From Pseudoalteromonas shioyasakiensis (GTDB lineage: Bacteria; Pseudomonadota; Gammaproteobacteria; Enterobacterales; Alteromonadaceae): a stretch of 64,000 bases of DNA. The stretch covers positions 209,400 to 273,399 of the forward strand of contig NZ_JANIGL010000005.1 of the NCBI RefSeq assembly GCF_024518675.1. Reading direction: 5' to 3'. The notes beneath the pieces were generated by a model. It was not told where the DNA came from. It did not search any database and was given only the letters and a program-made list of their open reading frames with translations. This document shows positions 21,243 through 29,466 of the stretch, piece after piece; position 1 is the first letter of the stretch; the number at the start of each line of letters is the position of its first letter. A program made the translations under genes and the position numbers.

Positions 21243-23060
21243 TTAGTAAACGTCTTTCTGATAGCGATTTGCGCTACGTAAGTCTTTCAAGTACTGATCT
21301 GCATCTTCAAAGCTCTTATCGGTATTTTCGCTGATGATATCAACCAAGGCATTGTGTACATCTTTCGCCATACGGTTTGCATCACCACAAATGTATATGT
21401 GCGCGCCCGCTTCTAGCCATGCAAATACCTCTTTACTGTTTTGGCGAAGCTTGTCTTGTACATAAACTTTTTCAGCTTGGTCACGGCTAAATGCCACATC
21501 GACTTTACTCAATAGGCCTGATTTTAAATAACCTTGAATCTCTACTTGATACAAAAAGTCTTGCGTAAAGTGCGGATTGCCAAAGAACAACCAGTTTTTA
21601 CCCGATGCTTCACGGGAATCACGCTCTTGTAAAAAAGCGCGGAACGGCGCGATACCCGTACCAGGACCTACCATGATCACAGGTGTATCGTCATTGCTTG
21701 GTAAACGGAAGTTGTCATTATGCTCACTAAATACTTTAACCTTGCAGCCTTCTTCAGCACGGCGGGCTAAGTAACCAGAACAGCCACCTAAATGCTCACT
21801 ACCAAAAGCGTCGAACTCAACAAGACCAATCGTTAGATGGACTTCGTCTTCAACCTCAGCTTGGCTTGAAGCTATTGAATATAAACGTGCTTGCAGCTTA
21901 CGCAGGCAATCAACAAGGGTTTGTGCTTCAATTTTTGCTGGATTTTGGCGGATCACATCAAATATTTGACGAGGTTCTATGTATTCGCGCATTGCCGCTT
22001 TATCTTCTACTAGCTTTAATAGCTCAGGTGTACCAGTCGCAACTGCGTATTTTTCAACAAAGCCTGGGTAGGATTGCGTTAGCTCTAATTTTTCAATTAA
22101 TGCATCGCGAATACTTAGCTCTTCATCACCAATTTTAACTGGGCTTGCAGCATCTATTTGCGTCAGTTCAAGTACTTCGTCGACCAATACTTCATCATTT
22201 AAGAAGTACACACCCAGAGAGTCACCTGGGGTATAAGTAATATCTGACCCTTCAAGAGAGATTTCAACGTGGCGAACATCTTTGGTTGAATCACGGCCAG
22301 TAATCTTTTGTACCGTACTAAGCTCTGCCGCAAATGGGTTTTGCTTAGTGTATTGGCTGGCAGCTGCTGCTGGTGCTGGTGCGCCAAATGGCATAGAAAC
22401 AACTTGGCCACCTGCATCTTGCTGTGCTTTTAAGTCAGGCTCAAAGGCATCTAATGCGCCGGTGATCCAGGTAGCGGCTTCATCATCGTAATCAACATCT
22501 AAATCAGCGCGCTGGTAAATAGTCTCTGCGCCTAATTTATTTAAGCGCTCTTCAAAATCTTTGGCTGTCTGGCAGAAGAACTCATAGCTTGAGTCACCTA
22601 AACCTATTACCGCGATTTTAACGCCATCGAGTTTAGGGGCTTTCTTAGTGGTTAAAAATTCATGTAATGTTTCTGCATCTTCTGGCGGCTCACCTTCACC
22701 GTACGTAGATACAACAACGGTCAAGAACTTTTCTTTTTTCAACGCCGTTGGTTTGTAATCAGCCATGCTCACTAATTTAACAGCTAAACCGCGTGATTCA
22801 GCTTGTTCTTTAAGCTTAGTTGCAACACCTTTTGAATTACCAGTTTGCGAACCATATAAAATAGTTAATGCCGCAGCTTCACCTGCACTCGGTGCTGCGC
22901 CCACAACACCACCCAGGGCTGCAGTATTAGCATTCGCAGCAAGGTAACCACTCACCCAAGCTTGCTGAATTGGATTAAGCTCAGCTACTAAACCTTGTAG
23001 CTTTTGTACTTGCTCTTGCGATAGCGGGCTTGCCGCTGCATTGAGTTGACCTAACAACAT
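21243..23060 (-). CDS. cysJ: Sulfite reductase flavoprotein alpha subunit
   Basis: The 605-residue electron donor to CysI has a flavodoxin domain (ILYGSQTGNSKGVA, VVSTYGEGEPPED, residues 65-205), a connecting/FAD domain (RLYSIASSQAEV, GGCSGYLARR) and an NADPH domain (MVGPGTGIAPFRAFLQ, FFGNPH), ending in DVY as in E. coli CysJ. First gene of cysJIH. No CysB or Cbl site could be read with confidence in the upstream 200 bases. Confidence 0.97.
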   Translation of the reverse strand: MLLGQLNAAASPLSQEQVQKLQGLVAELNPIQQAWVSGYLAANANTAALGGVVGAAPSAGEAAALTILYGSQTGNSKGVATKLKEQAESRGLAVKLVSMADYKPTALKKEKFLTVVVSTYGEGEPPEDAETLHEFLTTKKAPKLDGVKIAVIGLGDSSYEFFCQTAKDFEERLNKLGAETIYQRADLDVDYDDEAATWITGALDAFEPDLKAQQDAGGQVVSMPFGAPAPAAAASQYTKQNPFAAELSTVQKITGRDSTKDVRHVEISLEGSDITYTPGDSLGVYFLNDEVLVDEVLELTQIDAASPVKIGDEELSIRDALIEKLELTQSYPGFVEKYAVATGTPELLKLVEDKAAMREYIEPRQIFDVIRQNPAKIEAQTLVDCLRKLQARLYSIASSQAEVEDEVHLTIGLVEFDAFGSEHLGGCSGYLARRAEEGCKVKVFSEHNDNFRLPSNDDTPVIMVGPGTGIAPFRAFLQERDSREASGKNWLFFGNPHFTQDFLYQVEIQGYLKSGLLSKVDVAFSRDQAEKVYVQDKLRQNSKEVFAWLEAGAHIYICGDANRMAKDVHNALVDIISENTDKSFEDADQYLKDLRSANRYQKDVY

Positions 23061-23286
23061 GAATTCGTCCCCGTAACCCTAAAAGTTAACTACAAAATGA
23101 CCGCACTATTGAAATCACTTTGCCTAAAATTTGTTTCAACTTTAAAGCGCAAACGCCCGCTCCAAAGATTTCTCTGAGAGTGAAGAATAACGAGGTATGA
23201 GCGAATAAAAAAAGAATAGAATCTGCTTTGTTATTCCATTTAGTTATGAACTTAGATTATTTCCTGCAAAAACAGATTAAAGAAGA

Positions 23287-23335
23287 GTTTTAAGTTTTAA
23301 GTTTTAAGTTTTAAGTTTTAAGTTTTAAGTTTTAA
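23287..23335. repeat. Seven perfect tandem copies of a 7-bp unit
   Basis: GTTTTAA repeats seven times without change between the cysJ promoter side and the tRNA array. A 7-bp unit is prone to slippage. No gene overlaps it. Confidence 0.9.
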
Positions 23336-23396
23336 CATTGATACGAAACATCAGATATACATGCTTGTCTATATAAATATTGAGCCATCATTTCAG

Positions 23397-23475
23397 TGGT
23401 TGCGGGAGCCGGATTTGGATAGATGACCTTTGCTGGCTAATGGAGAGCTGAGACCGACGAGCTATCCATTTCACT
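23397..23475 (-). pseudogene. Decayed tRNA-fMet copy 1
   Basis: The 3' acceptor, CCA and part of the T arm match tRNA-fMet (TGGTTGCGGGAGCCGGATTT on the plus strand). The anticodon arm is replaced by unrelated sequence, and the 5' acceptor strand is lost, so it cannot fold as tRNA. Confidence 0.75.
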
Positions 23476-23492
23476 GAATTTCAGACATAAAA

Positions 23493-23509
23493 ACACTCAT
23501 ATAGAGTGT
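23493..23509 (-). terminator. Terminator-like hairpin in the fMet repeat unit
   Basis: ACACTC-ATATA-GAGTGT with an A tract on its left, which reads as a T tract on the minus strand. Identical hairpins recur at 23647-23663 and 23787-23803, and a related one (ACACGC/GCGTGT) at about 23929-23945 after the intact tRNA. Confidence 0.7.
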
Positions 23510-23536
23510 CGATTCATTATTACATTTTATTTCAGT

Positions 23537-23615
23537 TGGTTGCGGGAGCCAGAGTTTATGAAGAGTGGGCGCCTCACGCAGTGACGACGACCTTCGGGTT
23601 ATGAGCAGCATCAAC
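23537..23615 (-). pseudogene. Decayed tRNA-fMet copy 2
   Basis: Keeps the acceptor 3' strand and the anticodon-side CTTCGGGTTATGAGC (anticodon CAT on the minus strand), but the T arm is disrupted by about 14 extra bases and the 5' half is replaced. Confidence 0.75.
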
Positions 23616-23690
23616 AAGATATTCACTGAATTTCGGACATAAAAAAACACTCATATAGAGTGTCGATTCATTATTACATTTTATTTCAGT

Positions 23691-23757
23691 TGGTTGCGGG
23701 AGCCTGAGTTTATGAAGAGCGAACCGACGACCTTCGGGTTATGAGCAGCATCAACAA
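23691..23757 (-). pseudogene. Decayed tRNA-fMet copy 3
   Basis: As copy 2 but shorter in the T-arm region; CGACGACCTTCGGGTTATGAGC is kept in part and the 5' half is lost. Confidence 0.75.
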
Positions 23758-23830
23758 GGTATTCACTGAATTTCAGACATAAAAAAACACTCATATAGAG
23801 TGTCGATTCATTATTACATTTTATTTCAGT

Positions 23831-23908
23831 TGGTTGCGGGAGCCGGATTTGAACCGACGACCTTCGCTGGCTAATGGAGAGCTGAGACCGACGAGCTATC
23901 CATTTCAC
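23831..23908 (-). pseudogene. Decayed tRNA-fMet copy 4
   Basis: Acceptor 3' strand and T arm are perfect, but the anticodon arm carries the same foreign replacement as copy 1, and the 5' acceptor strand does not pair. Confidence 0.75.
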
Positions 23909-23971
23909 TGAATTTTAGGCATAAAAAAACACGCTTTAGGCGTGTCGATTTAATAGAACTTGTTATTTCAG

Positions 23972-24048
<77 letters not shown>

Positions 24049-24114
24049 CCTGAAATATGTATACTTATTTAACGTTGCTTACATTACAACGTGGCTGCCA
24101 ACTCCCTAAAGAAT

Positions 24115-24162
24115 TGGTTGTGGGAGCTGTGAAAGGTGAGGTGTGAACCGACGACCTTTATA
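24115..24162 (-). pseudogene. Fragment of tRNA-fMet between intact copies
   Basis: TGGTTGTGGGAGC and GTGTGAACCGACGACCTTTA match the 3' third of the tRNA with several changes; the rest is missing. Confidence 0.65.
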
Positions 24163-24198
24163 AACTACCTACAGTAACCTCAAACCTCTAAAGGAAAT

Positions 24199-24275
<77 letters not shown>

Positions 24276-24356
24276 CCTGTATATTTTAAGTCTATCGACT
24301 ACTTAATTTAATCTCTTAAGTTAGAGTTTTACAGCACCAAATTTAACGAAAAGAAT

Positions 24357-24433
<77 letters not shown>

Positions 24434-24573
24434 CCTGTAATTTCTTCTTAACAGTTTCGTGTTATTTACGAGCCTGTTTCGAAGAGAGCGCTATCATATA
24501 GCAATAAAATTAGAATGCAAGAGCTAAACCACTTAAAGCTGCTCAACCGAACAAAAAGCAAGCAAAGTAACGT

Positions 24574-25371
24574 TTAAAGCGCTCTTTGGTGTGGGCTTAT
24601 CATTTTTTGAAACTCCCAATCTGGGTGTCCCATTACTATGAAATCAGGGTTCTCTGTGCTTTCACGTTGATTGTATGTGAGCGGATTAAACTCAGCATCA
24701 GTAATACACCCGCCCGCTTCTTCCACAATAATTTGTGATGCGCCGGTATCCCACTCACCCGTTGGACCAATACGTAAAAAGCAATCGGCTTTACCTTCAG
24801 CAACAATACATGCTTTTAAAGAACAAGAACCCACAGCAACCGTAGTAAACTGTGTATTTAAATATTGGCTCACCGCCTCAATCTTTTGTCGGCGACTGAC
24901 TGCTAAAGTTAAGTTATCAGGTGTTGCCACGCTGATTTTTTCGTCAGTGCCGTCTATACGTTTGAAAGCGCCATTTTGATAACTCGCAAAATAAGTTATC
25001 CCCTTTGCAGGCCAATATATAACACCAAGCACAGGGCGGTTATTTTCAACTAATGCAATGTTTACGGCAAAATCTCCGCTTTCGAGTATAAACTCACCTG
25101 TGCCATCCATAGGATCAAGAAGCCAATAACGCTGCCAACCTTGCCTATCTGCAAGTGCTGGTATAGGTGTTTCTTCAGACATAATCGGAATGTCAGGAGC
25201 AAGTGCTTTTAATCCTGCAACCAGTACATCATTTGCGGCTAAGTCCGCTTTTGTTACCGGTGTATGGTCTGATTTTTGCTGCTGACCGATATCGTCTTTT
25301 TTATAAATTGCCATAATGGCCGCGCCAGCACTTTGTGCAAGCTCTATACATGGCTCTAGTAAATTATTCAT
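24574..25371 (-). CDS. cysQ: 3'(2'),5'-bisphosphate nucleotidase CysQ
   Basis: The Li-sensitive phosphatase motifs are MSEETP and LLDPMDGTGEF (metal sites), and GEWDTGASQIIVEEAGG. CysQ removes adenosine 3',5'-bisphosphate made by PAPS reductase, so it complements the cysJIH operon upstream in the window. The start overlaps the nudE stop by 4 bases (ATGA type), suggesting coupling. Confidence 0.94.
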   Translation of the reverse strand: MNNLLEPCIELAQSAGAAIMAIYKKDDIGQQQKSDHTPVTKADLAANDVLVAGLKALAPDIPIMSEETPIPALADRQGWQRYWLLDPMDGTGEFILESGDFAVNIALVENNRPVLGVIYWPAKGITYFASYQNGAFKRIDGTDEKISVATPDNLTLAVSRRQKIEAVSQYLNTQFTTVAVGSCSLKACIVAEGKADCFLRIGPTGEWDTGASQIIVEEAGGCITDAEFNPLTYNQRESTENPDFIVMGHPDWEFQKMISPHQRAL

Positions 25372-25943
25372 TCGCAGCTCCTCGACTCAATGCGCTTCAT
25401 TAATAATAGCAAAGCTGCAACGCTTCGTGCTTCTGTAAAGTCATCTTGTTGTAATAATGACTGCCATTGCGTTAATGGCCACTTAACCAACACCAAGGGT
25501 TCCGGTTCGTCACCTTCAAGTGTTTGTGGATAAAGCTGCTGGGCAAATAAAATGTGCATAGTGGCATTAAAATAACTTGGCGCCATCGATACCTTTTTTA
25601 GTGGTTCGAGTTGCTCGGCCCCAAAACCGACTTCTTCTTTGAGTTCTCGGTTTGCCGCTTGCTCTGGAGTTTCACCAGGATCAATTAGGCCTTTGGGAAA
25701 GCCAAGTTGATAGTCATTTGTGCCCGCACAATACTCACGCACCAACAGTAATTCATTATCAGCTGTTAATGGTACTATCATAACAGCACCTCGGCCGCCG
25801 CCGCGGATCCGTTCATATTGGCGCTGTTCGTTATTTGAGAACTTTAGATCTAAAGACTCAACCGTAAATAAACGACTTTTAGCAACAACATTATTGCTGA
25901 GTATTTGCGGTGGTGTTGGGTGCTTTTTCTGTGTCATCGGCAT
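25368..25943 (-). CDS. nudE: ADP compounds hydrolase NudE
   Basis: A complete NUDIX box is seen (GLIDPGETPEQAANRELKEE, continuing VGFG). NudE hydrolyses ADP-ribose, Ap3A and NADH-type substrates. The family N-terminus (VAKSRLFTVESLDLKFSN) argues for a start at 25943 or 25937 instead of the longer frame from 25976. It is cotranscribed with cysQ and divergent from yrfG; this nudE-yrfG pairing is known in E. coli. Confidence 0.92.
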   Translation of the reverse strand: MPMTQKKHPTPPQILSNNVVAKSRLFTVESLDLKFSNNEQRQYERIRGGGRGAVMIVPLTADNELLLVREYCAGTNDYQLGFPKGLIDPGETPEQAANRELKEEVGFGAEQLEPLKKVSMAPSYFNATMHILFAQQLYPQTLEGDEPEPLVLVKWPLTQWQSLLQQDDFTEARSVAALLLLMKRIESRSCE

Positions 25944-25993
25944 TAATTTGCTATCATGGCTTCTTACTACAATCATAAATCTTTTATAGAGAA

Positions 25994-26650
25994 ATGCCTA
26001 TGCTAAATTGGTCTAAAATCGATACTGTATTATTAGATATGGATGGTACTTTACTCGATCTTCATTTTGATAATCACTTTTGGCTCAACGTGATCCCCGA
26101 GCAACTAGCGATTGCGCAAAATATTAGTTTAGCAGAGGCTAAGGCTGAGATGCTAAAACGCTATGAAGCGGTTCATGGGCAAATTCAATGGTACTGCTTA
26201 GATTATTGGCAACAGCAGCTAAACTTGCCAATTATGGAGCTTAAGCGACAAACTCAGCATTTGATTAACGTGCGTGATGATGTGCCAGATTTTTTAACTG
26301 CGATGCGTAAAGCTGGCAAAGACCTCATTTTACTGACTAATGCGCACCCAGAAAGTGTGATGCTAAAATTTGAGCAAACTGATATAGATAACTATTTAGA
26401 TGGCGTAGTCTCTACCCATCAATATGGTGTGAGCAAAGAAAGTCAGAGTTTATGGCAACAAGTGCAAGCTGATTTAAAGTTTGATAAACAGCGAACATTA
26501 TTTATTGATGATAGCTTAAGCGTATTAAATGCGGCGAGAAAATTTGGTATAGGCCATTTATTAGCGGTTGCCAACCCTGATAGTAAGCAACCACACAATG
26601 AAATCAGCGATTATTTAAGTATTACTGATTTTAGCCAAGTACACCCCTAG
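25994..26650 (+). CDS. yrfG: HAD-family 5'-nucleotidase YrfG
   Basis: HAD motifs I DMDGTLLDL (DxD nucleophile), II LLTNAH, and IV FIDDS are present in the 218-residue protein. E. coli YrfG dephosphorylates purine nucleotides. Its stop codon overlaps the stop of the dUTPase remnant on the other strand, so the two chromosomal genes were tail to tail before the island came. Confidence 0.9.
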   Translation: MPMLNWSKIDTVLLDMDGTLLDLHFDNHFWLNVIPEQLAIAQNISLAEAKAEMLKRYEAVHGQIQWYCLDYWQQQLNLPIMELKRQTQHLINVRDDVPDFLTAMRKAGKDLILLTNAHPESVMLKFEQTDIDNYLDGVVSTHQYGVSKESQSLWQQVQADLKFDKQRTLFIDDSLSVLNAARKFGIGHLLAVANPDSKQPHNEISDYLSITDFSQVHP

Positions 26651-26815
26651 CCTTTAGGATAACGTGCTTCAAGGCCTTGATATACTAGCTTAGCAAAATT
26701 AGCTTGCTCAGTATCAAGGCTTTTTACGACTTCAACTAAGTGCTCGTTGTCTTCTTGACCATGCCATACTTTGATATAGCTGCCATCTTTATAGCCGTGA
26801 TCTTGACGGAAGAAG
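26647..26815 (-). pseudogene. 3' remnant of the dimeric dUTPase gene, separated by the island
   Basis: On the minus strand this reads FRQDHGYKDGSYIKVW then HGQEDNEHLVEVV and ends EARYPKG-stop, with no frame break. It is the missing C-terminus of the dimeric dUTPase at 54897-55439: the 5' part ends KNTLNF and this part begins FRQDHGY, which together give the conserved family motif GKNTLNFFRQDHGYKDG. The remnant has no start codon or ribosome site, so it is presumably silent. Confidence 0.93.
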
Positions 26816-26826
26816 GAACTTACCCC
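26810..26826. mobile_element. Left island junction: core AAGAAG and terminal repeat
   Basis: AAGAAG at 26810-26815 is shared with the right junction. Just inside lies AACT-TA-CCCC (26817-26826), an imperfect inverted match to the right end (AACT-AT-CCCC read inward). Confidence 0.8.
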
Positions 26827-27084
26827 AGGATTTTGTACCTTTTACGTATTTATTTTTATCAGCGCTTATTTTTATTGATATAAAAAATTATCTCACTCAA
26901 TTTTAAAGGTACGAAAATAAAGATACGAAATTTAAACCACTAATTTTAGATGTAGCTCACATAAAGCAAGTACGAATTATGATAATATTCTATCATAAAT
27001 CTTTGGTTAAATAAGCGAAGCTAATCCTACCTAAAAGATATAAATATCACTTTATAAGATTGTAGTAAATACTCGGAGCACTCC

Positions 27085-27540
27085 ATGAAACAAGTAGAAG
27101 TAAAAATTTTAAACCCAAAAGTAGGAAATGAGATTCCATTACCTACATATGCAACAGACGGTTCAGCTGGAGTTGATCTTCGTGCATGCATTGATGAGCC
27201 ATTAACATTAGAACCAGGTCAAACAGAGTTAATCCCAACAGGTATTGCTATTCATATGAAGAGCAAAGATATGGCGGCAACAATTTTACCTCGTTCAGGT
27301 TTAGGCCATAAGCATGGTATTGTTCTAGGCAACCTAGTTGGCTTAATTGATTCAGACTATCAAGGACAATTATTCATTTCTTGCTGGAACCGTGGCAATG
27401 ACACATTTACTATTGAACCAGCAGATAGAATTGCACAACTTATGTTTATTCCTGTTATCCAACCTGAATTTCAGCTGGTTGAAGAGTTTGATGAGAGTGA
27501 GCGTGGTGAAGGTGGTTTTGGCCATTCTGGTCGTAAATAA
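27085..27540 (+). CDS. dut: Trimeric dUTPase carried by the island
   Basis: The 151-residue enzyme has all five motifs of the beta-type trimeric dUTPase: [41 protein letters not shown], and the C-terminal GEGGFGHSG. It hydrolyses dUTP to dUMP, keeping uracil out of DNA and feeding thymidylate synthesis. It is close to E. coli Dut by eye, a chromosomal rather than phage type. A CGGAG ribosome site precedes the ATG. It lies 270 bases inside the island that breaks the chromosome's dimeric dUTPase, which suggests functional replacement. Confidence 0.96.
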   Translation: MKQVEVKILNPKVGNEIPLPTYATDGSAGVDLRACIDEPLTLEPGQTELIPTGIAIHMKSKDMAATILPRSGLGHKHGIVLGNLVGLIDSDYQGQLFISCWNRGNDTFTIEPADRIAQLMFIPVIQPEFQLVEEFDESERGEGGFGHSGRK

Positions 27541-27614
27541 GTTTCAATACAGTTAGCAAGTTCTTACTGGGCTAGTTAATTTGAACAAGTTAATTTGAAT
27601 AAGTCTTAACTTGA

Positions 27615-27656
27615 ACTGCCAGATTTGATTTTTAGAGTTGAATCAAGTCTGGCAGT
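27615..27656. repeat. 16-bp-stem hairpin after dut
   Basis: ACTGCCAGATTTGATT (27615-27630) pairs with AATCAAGTCTGGCAGT (27641-27656), one G-T pair, loop of 10. No T tract follows on either strand, so it is not a standard terminator. Upstream, GTTAATTTGAA(C/T)AA occurs twice in tandem (about 27572-27599). The remaining 27541-27979 has no coding frame. Confidence 0.75.
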
Positions 27657-27979
27657 GAACAGCCGGCTTTTACCAGTTCCTGACGGCGACAACCCATGCA
27701 TCAGGAGCCAATAGATAATAATGTGCTCAGATACCGGTAACTTTTATGAATCATATAGGGAGGGGTTTTGATTTATAAAGTGAAGATGTATAAATCAAAT
27801 TAACCCTTTTGGGCAGGGTTGAGTCATTTAAATGCCCGCTTTGTAAAAATGTTCAAATCGTTGTAAATGATATCGACCATCTTTTGATAGCTTAAAATTG
27901 CCTGCCAGATGAAGTCCAAACTTACTCATCGAAACTGTAAGATCAGATATTAGCTACTACTACAGTTAAATATTCCTAA

Positions 27980-28633
27980 TTACACTCTACTTATTATTTC
28001 AGGTAACGTTAAAATTTTGGGCCGTGTGTTTTCTCCTTTTCTCCACTGGCAATAAGGTTTAACATAATTTCGTTCTAGGTAATCTGTTGCATACTCACTA
28101 AAACCTAGCATTTTCTCCTTATATAGAACGAATTTAATTCCAGATGGAGCAACCCATTCAAACTTATCTTTGCTTTGAATAATATGATGCAGGCTCATTA
28201 TTGTTTCAGATAATCTGACTGAGTCTACGTCCTTATGTGTACAATTAAAAAATATTCTATATCTAATGATTCTTTGATCTTCTGTATTAGGTAAACGTAA
28301 TATTGCCCATGCGTCAGGGATTAAGAAATTTACTTCGCTGTCCTCAATTTTAAAATCAAATTTAAACCTGAAAAGGCGTGTTAAATCTATTTCATCTTTT
28401 TCTACTTGCTGAATACCTTCTAGGCCAAATTTATCTAATTGATACTTTAAAAATTTATAGCATTTAGCAATATTAATATTGTTGTTATGAAACTGCGCAT
28501 TATCACGGTGAAGTTGCTCTGCTAGGCCGTCCAAGGCCGGTTCCCCAATTTTTATGTTAAGCAATATACGAAGAGCCCCTGAGCCTAACATATGCTTGAA
28601 TTCTTTGAACATCTCTTTTTTTTCTTCATTCAT
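27980..28633 (-). CDS. Hypothetical island protein
   Basis: A 217-residue soluble protein with a good ribosome site (TGAGGTATACATG). The N-terminal third is helical; the rest alternates strands and helices (FRFKFDFKIEDSEVNFLIPDAW, IRYRIFFNCTHKDVDSVRLS). I recognise no family. It is divergent from the XRE regulator gene, and the operator palindrome lies between them. Confidence 0.6.
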   Translation of the reverse strand: MNEEKKEMFKEFKHMLGSGALRILLNIKIGEPALDGLAEQLHRDNAQFHNNNINIAKCYKFLKYQLDKFGLEGIQQVEKDEIDLTRLFRFKFDFKIEDSEVNFLIPDAWAILRLPNTEDQRIIRYRIFFNCTHKDVDSVRLSETIMSLHHIIQSKDKFEWVAPSGIKFVLYKEKMLGFSEYATDYLERNYVKPYCQWRKGENTRPKILTLPEIISRV

Positions 28634-28689
28634 GTATACCTCAGCCGTCTGATACCTAATGACATTAGCTATTAGTTTTTAATATAATA

Positions 28690-28745
28690 TTGGCAACAAA
28701 ACAGCACCAAAGTATTATTATAGCCTGGCACAGTTTTGTTGCCAA
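28690..28745. promoter_or_regulatory. Perfect 13-bp inverted repeat, likely XRE operator
   Basis: TTGGCAACAAAAC at 28690-28702 is repeated exactly in inverted form as GTTTTGTTGCCAA at 28733-28745, with 30 bases between holding a TATTATTATA -10-like stretch. The arms flank the promoter region of two divergent genes, the classic layout for autoregulation by the neighbouring XRE protein. Confidence 0.8.
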
Positions 28746-28771
28746 GAAGGTTATGCAATAGAGTTCATGCC

Positions 28772-29038
28772 ATGATTAAGCATATAAACGATTCTCGTTA
28801 TAAAGCATTGATAGACTGGCTAAAAGCTGCTCGTAAAGAGCAGGGATTAACTGTACGCGATCTAGGTGAATTATTGGGTGAGCCTCATCAGTTTGTGGTA
28901 AGAATTGAAACCTGTGAAAGAAAACTGAATGTATTTGAGTACGTACAATATTGCGAAGCTCTAAAGCTTGATACATCTGTTGGGCTAAGCAAGTTAAAAG
29001 AGTTAAGTTTTAACACAAACTTATCAAGCAACATGTAA
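28772..29038 (+). CDS. XRE-family helix-turn-helix regulator
   Basis: Residues 16-65 form an XRE helix-turn-helix: LKAARKEQGLTVRDLGELLG, then EPHQFVVRIETCERKLNVFEYV. The ATG at 28772 is preferred because a longer frame from a TTG at 28736 would begin inside the operator arm. It probably represses itself and the divergent gene through the inverted repeat. Confidence 0.85.
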   Translation: MIKHINDSRYKALIDWLKAARKEQGLTVRDLGELLGEPHQFVVRIETCERKLNVFEYVQYCEALKLDTSVGLSKLKELSFNTNLSSNM

Positions 29039-29157
29039 AGGTGTAATACACCTTACTGTAATTATTAGTTTTAATACTCCATACTCCTTTGATAAACAAA
29101 TTTATTAAAGCTCTAATAAAAGTGACATTAGCTTTGATCTACTATTTATAGATACAA

Positions 29158-29460
29158 ATGAAACTACTTAATACATACGAAGACCGTGACGAAGCCGAAA
29201 AGGCAGAATCATTAATTACAGGTGAAAAACGACTAGCTAGTGAACGTGATGGTACTGAGACCATTTATAACCTGTTTGGTGAGGCTACCTGGGGTAACTT
29301 ATATAAATTGAGTATGTTCAACCTACCTGAATTACAAAAACTTGTAGAACTGAAGAATAAAAATCTGCCTTATGATCAGTCTAGGTATAAAGAAATCATT
29401 TCAATGCTTAGATATGCAGCAAAGACCTTTGAGCTAAAAATACCTGACCATTGGTTGTAG
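29158..29460 (+). CDS. Small hypothetical island protein
   Basis: The 100-residue protein is highly charged and helical (MKLLNTYEDRDEAEKAESLI) with an aromatic patch ATWGNLYKLSMFNLP. No family recognised. A ribosome site is not obvious, and it follows the XRE gene by 119 bases. Confidence 0.5.
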   Translation: MKLLNTYEDRDEAEKAESLITGEKRLASERDGTETIYNLFGEATWGNLYKLSMFNLPELQKLVELKNKNLPYDQSRYKEIISMLRYAAKTFELKIPDHWL

Positions 29461-29466
29461 AATTAA

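Larger units (their letters stand above)
23397..23971 (-). repeat. Tandem array of about 140-bp tRNA-plus-terminator units
   Basis: Starts of successive tRNA-like units lie at 23397, 23537, 23691, 23831 and 23972 (intact), steps of 140, 154, 140 and 141 bases. Each unit has a tRNA-like part and a spacer with CACTCATATAGAGTGTCGAT. The 154 step matches an insertion in copy 2. Unequal crossover within a tRNA-fMet operon is the simplest origin. Confidence 0.8.

Noticed and set aside
23397..23971. Possible CRISPR array
   Set aside because: The repeats are about 140 bases, tRNA-derived, and spacers are not unique; no cas genes are present.
27615..27656. Simple terminator of dut
   Set aside because: No T tract follows on either strand, so it is listed as a hairpin instead.
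28736..28771. TTG start for the XRE regulator at 28736
   Set aside because: It would lie inside the operator arm; the ATG at 28772 is in frame and gives the expected N-terminus.
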